Part shown: piece after piece, positions 27,252 to 33,450 of the stretch
How the letters are laid out: each line of letters starts with the position of its first letter
Position numbering within the stretch: the stretch's first letter is position 1
Assembly (NCBI GenBank): GCA_035063785.1
Contig: JAPSFS010000001.1
Coordinates: 186,001 to 250,000 of the forward strand
Reading direction: 5' to 3'
Source: Comamonas_C sp026954015
GTDB taxonomy: Bacteria > Pseudomonadota > Gammaproteobacteria > Burkholderiales > Burkholderiaceae_C
Length of the DNA: 64,000 nucleotides
Notes under the pieces: generated by a model
Databases searched by the model: none
What the model saw: only the letters and a program-made list of their open reading frames with translations
What the model was told of the DNA's origin: nothing
Position numbers and translations under genes: made by a program

Positions 27252-27650
27252 TCAGGCGGCGGCGGGCGGCCCGCGCGGGCGCGGCAGCAGGGCGGGCTGG
27301 GTGCCCGGCAGACGCGCCGGGTCGGCCCGCGCGAATCGGGGCGTGTCGGTGGCTGCGACGGTGGGTGGCAGGGGCGCGCAGGGCACCGCGGACGCGCCGT
27401 GGTGCGCGGCGCAGCCCAGCAGGCAGCACAGCGCGTGCGGGCAGGCGGGCTGGTCCGGCGCGGCGGGGGCCTGCGGCGCAGCGTGGCTTTGCGAGCAGAT
27501 ATCGGTGGCCCACGGCGGCAGGTCGGGCGAGGCGAGCGCCGGCAGCGGCGCGAGCACCGCGGCCATGGCATACAGCAGCCACGCACCGGCACAGACGGCG
27601 GCGATCCACCGCCGCCGTGCTGCACCGAGAAATTGCCTTCCTGCGCTCAA
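27252..27650 (-). CDS. DUF2946-family cysteine/histidine-rich protein
   Basis: A 132-residue protein with an N-terminal membrane helix or signal (WIAAVCAGAWLLYAMAAVLA) followed by a metal-type Cys/His segment: DICSQSHAA, then CPHALCCLLGCAAHHG. This is the layout of DUF2946 proteins, which usually sit next to copper TonB receptors. No ATG is well placed; TTG 27650, preceded by CGGGGAC, gives a normal N terminus. A longer form with ATG further upstream is possible but would put about 50 charged residues before the helix. It leads the leftward copper operon. Confidence 0.75.
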   Translation of the reverse strand: MSAGRQFLGAARRRWIAAVCAGAWLLYAMAAVLAPLPALASPDLPPWATDICSQSHAAPQAPAAPDQPACPHALCCLLGCAAHHGASAVPCAPLPPTVAATDTPRFARADPARLPGTQPALLPRPRGPPAAA

Positions 27651-27783
27651 CGTGTCCCCGATCCGTCGTTCACCGCTGGCATGCGATTTGGATGCCTGCG
27701 CACGTGCGCGCGTTTCCAGCCATGCCGCGCGTGATTGTCGCGGAAATGCGCGGCCCATGCGCGCTTTGCAGTAAGGTGCGCGC

Positions 27784-28455
27784 ATGCAGCACGACACCCC
27801 CCGCCCCGAACATCTGCAACCCACCGCCGCGATCGACAGCGACCACCCGGCCGTCGCCGCGTTCGCGCGCGAGCATGCGCGGGGCGGCGGCGAGCGCGAG
27901 CGCGCCGTGGCGCTGTACCTCGCGGTGCGCGACGGCTTCCGCTACGACCCCTACCGCATCGACCTGAGCCTTGAGGGCCTGCGCGCCAGCACCGTGCTGG
28001 CGCACGGCTACGGCTGGTGCGTGCCCAAGGCGGTGCTGCTGGCGGCCGTGGCGCGCGCCTCGGGCATTGCGGCGCGCCTGGGTTTTGCCGACGTACGCAA
28101 CCACCTTTCCACCGAGCGCATGCGCCGCACGATGCAGACTGACACCTTCTACTGGCACGGCTACACCGAACTGTGGCTGGACGGCGCCTGGCGCAAGGCC
28201 ACGCCCGCGTTCAATATCGAGCTGTGCGAGCGCTTCGGCCTGCTGCCGCTGGAATTCGATGGCGTGCACGACTCGATCTACCACGCGTTCGACCGCGCGG
28301 GCCACCGCCATATGGAATACCTGAACCAGCGCGGCAGCTTCGACGATCTGCCGCTCGCGCAGTTGCGCGCGGACTTCGAGCGCCTGTACCCGCGCTGGCT
28401 CGAAATGGCGTCGGCGGACTTCCAGGCCGAGGTGCACCAGGAGACGCGCGCTTGA
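27784..28455 (+). CDS. Transglutaminase-like cysteine protease-fold protein
   Basis: A 223-residue cytoplasmic protein of the transglutaminase-core superfamily. The catalytic cysteine is in GYGWCVPKAVLLAAVAR, followed by the ARLGFADVRNH segment and the histidine in FYWHGYTELWLDGAW; a later acidic residue would complete the triad. Such stand-alone proteins in proteobacteria are poorly characterised and may be peptidases or amidases. TAAGG precedes the ATG. The 3' end overlaps the remains of a thioesterase gene. Confidence 0.8.
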   Translation: MQHDTPRPEHLQPTAAIDSDHPAVAAFAREHARGGGERERAVALYLAVRDGFRYDPYRIDLSLEGLRASTVLAHGYGWCVPKAVLLAAVARASGIAARLGFADVRNHLSTERMRRTMQTDTFYWHGYTELWLDGAWRKATPAFNIELCERFGLLPLEFDGVHDSIYHAFDRAGHRHMEYLNQRGSFDDLPLAQLRADFERLYPRWLEMASADFQAEVHQETRA

Positions 28456-28774
28456 GTGTGGGCGCAGCCGGCGCCGCACCGGTGCCTGCGGGCCATACGC
28501 GCTTCGAGATGGGCGGCCCCCGTTCATGGCGGCGAACGGCCCGATGTACCGCCGCGGCAGCGGCGCGCAGGCAATGCCCGGCCTGCGCGTGGAGCAGCGC
28601 CATGTGAATCCCATGGGCAATCTGCACGGCGGGATGATGGCGAGCTTGTGCGACATGCCGCTGCCGTTTGCCGCGTTCCACCAGAACGCGGCGCTGCGGG
28701 GGTATTTCCTGCCGACGGTGAGCCTGCAGATCGTCAAGGTGGGGTCTGCGCTGCAGGGCGTGTTCCCCACGTAA
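28452..28774 (+). pseudogene. Decayed PaaI-type hot-dog thioesterase
   Basis: The 5' part (from TTG 28452 or GTG 28458) reads PVPAGHTRFEMGGP, then loses frame at a run of five C at 28517-28521. The other frame continues FMAANGPMYRRGSG and then the hot-dog signature NPMGNLHGGMMASLCDMPLP and LPTVSLQI. After that, the expected core (about 40-45 residues beginning D-F/Y-L-A) is missing, and the sequence jumps to VKVGSALQGVFPT and a stop. The two lesions, a frameshift and an apparent internal deletion, argue for a dead gene. A sequencing error could explain the first but not the second. Confidence 0.75.
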
Positions 28775-28811
28775 GATGCGCGGCCATGATGACTACCCTC
28801 AGGAGTTGGCC

Positions 28812-29069
28812 ATGTCCGATCTGAATGCATTGTTTGAAGCCACCGTCGCGAACTCCAAGACGCTGAGCGAACGTCCCGACAACGCCACGCTGCTCAGGAT
28901 CTACGCGCTCTACAAGCAGGCGACGCAGGGCGACAACGGCGAAAGCAAGCCCAGCCTCACCGATTTCGTCGCGCGCGCCAAATGGGATGCCTGGAACAAG
29001 CTCAAGGGGACGGCCCCCGACGTGGCCAAACAGCAGTACATCGACCTCATTGCGGAGCTGCGCGCATAG
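28812..29069 (+). CDS. Acyl-CoA-binding protein (ACBP)
   Basis: An 85-residue four-helix protein that binds long-chain acyl-CoA in the cytoplasm. Family positions seen are LRIYALYKQATQGDN, then the KWDAWNKLKG motif and the closing YIDLIAEL. ACBPs are widespread in eukaryotes and patchy in bacteria. CAGGAG lies 8 bp before the ATG at 28812. The 3' end overlaps the convergent aminopeptidase gene by 23 bp. It follows the thioesterase remnant, which may once have shared its acyl-CoA context. Confidence 0.93.
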   Translation: MSDLNALFEATVANSKTLSERPDNATLLRIYALYKQATQGDNGESKPSLTDFVARAKWDAWNKLKGTAPDVAKQQYIDLIAELRA

Positions 29070-30147
29070 CGTCGAGTTCGGCCTGCCGCTGCGCGGACGG
29101 CAAGGCCGCAAGCCGTGCGACCGCTGCGTGAAAGCGCGTCCAGTCGGCCCCCTCGCGGGCGAACAGCGCGACGAAGTTGGGCACGAGGTCGTCGTAGGCG
29201 CCTTGCGCGGCAAAACTCGCGTTGTTGGCTTCGCGCACCCAGCGGTCCAGCGGCGCGAGCTGTGCTGCGGGAATCTCGTGCTCCATCCACCGGGCACGCA
29301 ATTGCGCGTAGCGGCTTCTGAAGGCGTCCATGGCATCGAATTTCATAGCTGCCAGCGCTTGTGTATCGGGCGCTGGTGGTTGATTTGATGCGTAAATCTC
29401 GGTCAGACGCTCGCGCGTGGCACGGGTCAGCGCACGCCACTCCTCGCGGCGCTGTTCGCTGGCCTGGAACGCGGCGCGCGCGGCGGCGCTTGCGTGTTCC
29501 GCGAGCCAGCGCGTGGTGCCCAGGCGCTCGACGGCGGTCGCGTAGCTCTCGTTGAAACGCGTGTCTCCGCTGGCGTACACCTTCTGGTGCGCCAGCTCGT
29601 GCAGCATGAGGCGCACGAAGTCTCCCTCGGGCCACGCGACCCAGGTCGAGAGCAGCGGATCGCCGCCCAGCCAGTTGCTGTAGCCCAGCGTCGAGTACGC
29701 GGGCACACCATAGACGCTCACCTCCAGGCCGGTCGCGGCCAGGCGCGCCGCCTCGGCACGGGCGTCGGCCTCGTCGAAGTAGCCGCGGTAGCCTACGCAC
29801 CCGGTGATGGGGAAACACCAGGTGTGCAGCGTGAGCGCATACGGCGGCGCGGCGACGACGTTCCACACGGCGGCCCTGCGGTCGATGCGCGCATAGCGGT
29901 GGTAGCTTGCGTTGTCGGGCAGCGCGAGCTCGCGCACCGCGAACGCGCGCACCCGCTCGGCCAGTTGCAGGCGCTCGCGCAGCGGCTCGGGCGTAGCCGG
30001 GTCGGCGATCCACTGCGGCAGCGGGCGCGCCGCGTTCAGAAGCGCGAGGTGCCCGCGCAGCGACTGCCAGTAGTAGCCGGTGCCGGCGCAGCCCGCGAGC
30101 AATGCGCCCGCGACCAAGGCGGCCCCGAATAGCAGAAGGCGCTTCAT
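29047..30147 (-). CDS. Zinc aminopeptidase-like lipoprotein
   Basis: A 366-residue protein with a lipoprotein signal (LLFGAALVAGALLAGC), so anchored in the outer or inner membrane facing the periplasm. The metal site is MLHELAHQKVY (HExxH) with a third ligand in RFNESYATAVE. The middle YYWQSLRGHLALLNAARPLP and the ARAEAARLAATGLEVSVYGV region match the putative aminopeptidase family found next to various small genes in Burkholderiales. Residues in the segment IYASNQPPAPDTQALAAMK are encoded by an in-frame copy of the dispersed hairpin repeat, in a loop past the catalytic site. Confidence 0.85.
   Translation of the reverse strand: MKRLLLFGAALVAGALLAGCAGTGYYWQSLRGHLALLNAARPLPQWIADPATPEPLRERLQLAERVRAFAVRELALPDNASYHRYARIDRRAAVWNVVAAPPYALTLHTWCFPITGCVGYRGYFDEADARAEAARLAATGLEVSVYGVPAYSTLGYSNWLGGDPLLSTWVAWPEGDFVRLMLHELAHQKVYASGDTRFNESYATAVERLGTTRWLAEHASAAARAAFQASEQRREEWRALTRATRERLTEIYASNQPPAPDTQALAAMKFDAMDAFRSRYAQLRARWMEHEIPAAQLAPLDRWVREANNASFAAQGAYDDLVPNFVALFAREGADWTRFHAAVARLAALPSAQRQAELDAMRAAPQ
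29342..29390. repeat. Dispersed hairpin repeat, copy B (inside a coding region)
   Basis: CCAGCGC (29352-29358) and GCGCTGG (29370-29376) form the stem; left flank TTTCATAGCTG, right flank TGGTTGATTTGATG. It lies fully in frame within the aminopeptidase gene and contributes about 16 residues without a stop. The intergenic copies show that this is a mobile or duplicated element, not a chance gene feature. Confidence 0.65.
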
Positions 30148-30176
30148 GACGTGGGGGTGAAAGGCACAATCGTGCC

Positions 30177-30821
30177 ATGGCTGAGACCCCGCAAACCGAC
30201 GGCTTGTTCCACGACGAAAACCACCATGCACGCTGCGCCTGGTGCCGCGCGACGCCCGCCTACCGCGACTACCACGATCACGAATGGGGCTTTCCCGTGG
30301 CCGACGACCGCCGGCTGTTCGAGAAGCTGTGCCTCGAAGGGTTTCAGGCGGGCCTGAGCTGGCTCACGATCCTGAACAAGCGCGAGGCGTTCCGCGCCGC
30401 GATGGCGCGCTTCGACGCCGAGGAGCTGGCGCGCTTTGGCGATGCCGAGGTGCGCGCGCTGCTGGCCAACGCCGGCATCGTGCGCCACCGCGGCAAGATC
30501 GAGTCGGCGATCAACAATGCGCGCCAGGTGCTCGCGCTGCGGCGCGAATTCGGCTCGTTCGCGCACTACGTCTGGAGCTACGAGGCGCAGGCGCAGCACG
30601 GGCGCCCGCGTCGCATCACCGCGCAGGCGCTGCGCGCGACGACCGCGACGCCTGCCTCGACCGCGCTCTCGCGCGACCTCAAGCGGCGCGGTTTCCGCTT
30701 TGTCGGGCCGACGACGATGCACGCCTTCATGCAGTCCATGGGTCTGGTGAACGACCACTTCCCCGGCTGCGCCACACGCGCGCGTGTGGAGACGGCGCGC
30801 GCCGCGTTCGAGCGGCCCTGA
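30177..30821 (+). CDS. tag: DNA-3-methyladenine glycosylase I
   Basis: A 214-residue base-excision repair enzyme that removes 3-methyladenine from alkylated DNA. Signatures are RCAWCRATPAYRDYHDHEWG with the first zinc ligand and the EWG motif, EKLCLEGFQAGLSWLTIL, KREAFRAAMARFD, and RRGFRFVGPTTMHAFMQSMG near the end, with zinc ligands in NDHFPGC. Length is normal. A weak ribosome binding site; ATG 30177 is the first in-frame ATG. An alkB gene for the same lesion class lies at 48.8-49.4 kb. Confidence 0.95.
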   Translation: MAETPQTDGLFHDENHHARCAWCRATPAYRDYHDHEWGFPVADDRRLFEKLCLEGFQAGLSWLTILNKREAFRAAMARFDAEELARFGDAEVRALLANAGIVRHRGKIESAINNARQVLALRREFGSFAHYVWSYEAQAQHGRPRRITAQALRATTATPASTALSRDLKRRGFRFVGPTTMHAFMQSMGLVNDHFPGCATRARVETARAAFERP

Positions 30822-30992
30822 TCAGCCGCCGGCGTGCGTGCGCTTGCCGGGATTCTTCTTGAAGCGCGTGTGCGCGCCGCGGTCCAGGCTCACGCGCTGG
30901 CCACGGGCCGTGCGGGGGCCGGGCATGCCGGGCATGGGAGTGGGACGGGGGGCGCGTTTGCGATCGGCTTCGGTGACGATTTTGTTGCCCAT
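30822..30992 (-). CDS. Small basic protein of unknown function
   Basis: A 56-residue protein rich in arginine, lysine, proline and glycine, with MGNKIVTEADRKRAPRPTP at its start and TRFKKNPGKRTH near its end. No membrane segment. A good AGGA lies about 10 bp before ATG 30992. It is convergent with tag and directly abuts its stop, and divergent from the DUF1840 gene. The charge suggests nucleic-acid or ribosome contact, but I do not recognise a family. Confidence 0.6.
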   Translation of the reverse strand: MGNKIVTEADRKRAPRPTPMPGMPGPRTARGQRVSLDRGAHTRFKKNPGKRTHAGG

Positions 30993-31077
30993 GGCGTTAT
31001 CCTGTGACGAAACGGGTGGCTGAAAGCCCTCTATTAGGCCATAGTTGCGCAGACCGTCACTGATTCCGGAGTACCCG

Positions 31078-31404
31078 ATGTTGTTCAAATTCAAATCCCG
31101 CGCCACCGCCGATCTCATCATGCTTGAACCCGTGGGTGAGCGCGTGCTGAAGATCCTGGGCAAGGAAGTCGCGCCCCACGGCATCATCACCGTTGAACAG
31201 ATCCCGGCGGCGGTGGCGGCGTTGCGCGCCGCGGTGGCCGAGGAAGAGGCGGGCGAGCCGCCTGCCCCGCCGGCGGACCCCGCGCCGCAGGGCGCGCAGC
31301 GCGAAGACGACCCGAGCGAGCGCGTCTGGCTGCGCCAGCGCGTGGCGCCGTTCATTGAGATGCTGGAGACCAGCGCCGCCAGCGGGCGCGAAGTCACCTG
31401 GTGA
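31078..31404 (+). CDS. DUF1840-family protein
   Basis: A 108-residue protein. The opening MLFKFKSRATADLIMLEP and the phrase RVLKILGKEVAPHGIITVEQ match the DUF1840 family seen in Comamonadaceae and other Burkholderiales. A proline/alanine-rich linker follows, then WLRQRVAPFIEMLETSAASG, probably an amphipathic helix. No known function. CCGGAG lies before the ATG. Confidence 0.85.
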   Translation: MLFKFKSRATADLIMLEPVGERVLKILGKEVAPHGIITVEQIPAAVAALRAAVAEEEAGEPPAPPADPAPQGAQREDDPSERVWLRQRVAPFIEMLETSAASGREVTW

Positions 31405-31437
31405 GCTGCTGACGGCGGATGCAGTGCGCGGGCGCCG

Positions 31438-32397
31438 TCATTGCGGCGCGATACCGGCCGCCTGGATCACCTTGCCCCAGCGCGTGATGTCGTCGGAGAG
31501 CATGGTGGCCGCCTCCTGCGGCGTTCCGGGGTGGGGGTCGAGGTTGAGCGCTTGGAGCTTGGCGCGCACGTCCGCGTCGGCCAGTGCCGCGTTGACCGCC
31601 GCGTTCAGGCGCTGCACCACTGCGGCGGGCGTACCCGCGGGCACGGCCACGCCGTTCCACGACGCGGCATTCAGCCCTTCGATGCCCGCTTCGCGCGCCG
31701 TGGGCACCGCGGGCAGCACGCGCGAGCGGCGCGCACCGGTGACGGCCAGCGGATGCAGTGCGTGCCCTTCGATCTGCGACAGGATGGGGCTCAGGATGTC
31801 CAGCCCCGCGTCGATCTGCCCGCCGCGGATCGCGTTCACCACCTCGGGCGTGCCGCGAAACGGCACGACCTGCAGGTTCAGCCCCGCGGCGCTCTTGAAC
31901 AGCTCGGCCGCCAGATGTTGCGTGGTGCCGATGTTGGGCGTGCCCAGGTTGACCTTGCCCGGATGGCTGCGTGCGTAGGCCACCAGATCGGTCAGCGTCT
32001 TGAATGCGCCGCCTTCCTTCGCGACGATCACGAGGTCGAATGTGGCAAGCGGCGCCACCGGCGTGAAGGCCTTGAGCGTGTCGTAGGGCAGTTCCTTGAA
32101 CAGCACCTGGCTCACCGCGCTGCCGCTGGAGATCAGGAGCAGCGTGTACCCGTCGGGCGCGGCGCTCGCGACCACGCGCCCCGCAACCACGCCGCCCGCG
32201 CCGGGGCGGTTTTCCACCACCACCGGCTTGCCCAGCGTGCGCGCCATGTGCTCGGCCACGGTGCGGGCCGTGATGTCGGCCGCGCCGCCCGGCGCGTTGG
32301 GCACGACGATGCGCAGTGGCTTGTGCGGGAAATCCTGCGCACGCGCACCCACGAACGGGTAGAGGGCGAATACGGCGAGGAGGGGACGGCGCTGCAT
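31438..32397 (-). CDS. Bug/TctC-type periplasmic solute-binding protein
   Basis: A 319-residue secreted binding protein of the tripartite tricarboxylate transporter family, hugely expanded in Burkholderiales. Signal peptide cut near GARAQDFP. The family signatures RIVVPNAPGGAADITAR and VVVENRPGAGGVVAG are present, followed by GTPNIGTTQHLAAELF and the ligand-binding ADAPALD-like loop GQIDAGLDILSPIL. No membrane subunits are adjacent, as is usual for the orphan Bug proteins. Ligand unknown, probably a carboxylate. Confidence 0.92.
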   Translation of the reverse strand: MQRRPLLAVFALYPFVGARAQDFPHKPLRIVVPNAPGGAADITARTVAEHMARTLGKPVVVENRPGAGGVVAGRVVASAAPDGYTLLLISSGSAVSQVLFKELPYDTLKAFTPVAPLATFDLVIVAKEGGAFKTLTDLVAYARSHPGKVNLGTPNIGTTQHLAAELFKSAAGLNLQVVPFRGTPEVVNAIRGGQIDAGLDILSPILSQIEGHALHPLAVTGARRSRVLPAVPTAREAGIEGLNAASWNGVAVPAGTPAAVVQRLNAAVNAALADADVRAKLQALNLDPHPGTPQEAATMLSDDITRWGKVIQAAGIAPQ

Positions 32398-32447
32398 GGT
32401 GATCGGTCTCGGAGCGGGGTGTTTCGAGTGTAGTCACGCATCGCCGT

Positions 32448-33299
32448 TCACGCGGGCCCGGGTGCGCGCTGGCGCAGCGGCGCGCAGTAGTCGCGCTCGG
32501 GTATCGCGGGTGTGGGGTGAACGTAATCCACTTCGTTATCGATAGCTGCTCGCGCTTTTCCAGTCTGCGCTGCAGCCACTTTATAGGAGATGTTTTGCGG
32601 CAACCAGGTCGGCGCGGCGGCGTGGCGCCCGACGTGGCCCGCGCCAGCGACCAGCACCACGGTGCGCCCCGGTTGCAGCGCGGCCTGGGCGGTGGCCGCG
32701 AGGCTCGCGTCGCGCGCCAGTTGCACGCGGGTCATGGGAGCGATCTGGCTCGGCGGCAGCAGCCCGCAGTGGCCGTCGCGCACGGCCTCGCGCTGGCGCG
32801 CCAGCGCCTCGGGCGGCAGGTGATCGTCCAGCGCGGCATCGTTCATTGCGTTGCGCTGGCGTGCGCGCGGCAGGTTGCCGCCGAGCACGGGGGCGCCCGC
32901 GCGCACGGCAGCCATCACCACCGGGCCGTAGTGCGCCCAGGGCCAGCCCGCCTCGTTCCAGCGCAGCGCCTCGCGCACCTGCGATGCGCTCGCGTCGGGC
33001 GGCAGGCCGCGCGTACCGTTGCCGGCCTCGGCCATTTCGATGACCAGCGCGGCCAGTTGCTGGCGCGTGGCGAGCCACCGCACGGTGTCGCGCTCCCACG
33101 CCTGGTGGGTGGGGGCGTCGTGCTGCTCGCCAAGCAGGAGCAGCGGCGTGCCCTGCCAGCGTTGCAGCTGTGCGTGCCAGGCGGCGTCCTCGGGTGTGGG
33201 CGGTGGCGCGGCGCATCCGAGCAGCGCTACGCACACGCCGAACGCCGCCCCCCATCGCGCGGCGCGCTGCAGCGGCGGGCGGGCGTCGGGTTGCAACAT
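32448..33299 (-). CDS. ChaN-family lipoprotein
   Basis: A 283-residue protein with a lipoprotein signal (VCVALLGC) and the ChaN-like core: LLLLGEQHDAPTHQAWE near residue 55, ALVIEMAEAGNG, and VVLVAGAGHVGRHAA near the C terminus. ChaN proteins bind heme and take part in iron uptake. Near residue 240 an in-frame copy of the hairpin repeat supplies the segment SYKVAAAQTGKARAAIDNE, just before the last conserved stretch PERDYCAPLR. Convergent arrangement with no partner gene near it. Confidence 0.85.
   Translation of the reverse strand: MLQPDARPPLQRAARWGAAFGVCVALLGCAAPPPTPEDAAWHAQLQRWQGTPLLLLGEQHDAPTHQAWERDTVRWLATRQQLAALVIEMAEAGNGTRGLPPDASASQVREALRWNEAGWPWAHYGPVVMAAVRAGAPVLGGNLPRARQRNAMNDAALDDHLPPEALARQREAVRDGHCGLLPPSQIAPMTRVQLARDASLAATAQAALQPGRTVVLVAGAGHVGRHAAAPTWLPQNISYKVAAAQTGKARAAIDNEVDYVHPTPAIPERDYCAPLRQRAPGPA
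32536..32584. repeat. Dispersed hairpin repeat, copy C (inside a coding region)
   Basis: ATCGATAGCTG followed by a degenerate stem and GCGCTGCAGCCACTTTA. It aligns well with copy F at 62957-63008, sharing GATAGCTG, the central CCA and the right end GCGCTG-AGCCAC. It is in frame within the ChaN-type gene and encodes about 16 residues. Confidence 0.6.
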
Positions 33300-33398
33300 G
33301 GTGTATCGGCGGGAAGGGAGTCAGATGGCGGCCGGGGAGTGCGGGTGCGCCGGACGCATGCTACAGGAATGGGAGTCTGCCGCGGTGCGGTTCGGTGT

Positions 33399-33413
33399 AC
33401 AAACAGTGTTTGC
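33399..33413. promoter_or_regulatory. Possible operator upstream of nrdJ
   Basis: CAAACA and TGTTTG are perfect 6 bp arms around a single G at 33400-33412, about 40 bp before the nrdJ start. It does not fit the NrdR box. It could bind another dimeric regulator; weak evidence. Confidence 0.25.
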
Positions 33414-33450
33414 CGTGCGCCCGGCATTTTTCATCTGGAGCACCCTCGCC

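Noticed and set aside
33399..33413. NrdR box ahead of nrdJ
   Set aside because: The palindrome CAAACAGTGTTTG does not match the ACACWATATAWTGTGT-type NrdR box. Also no adenosylcobalamin riboswitch box was found in the leader.
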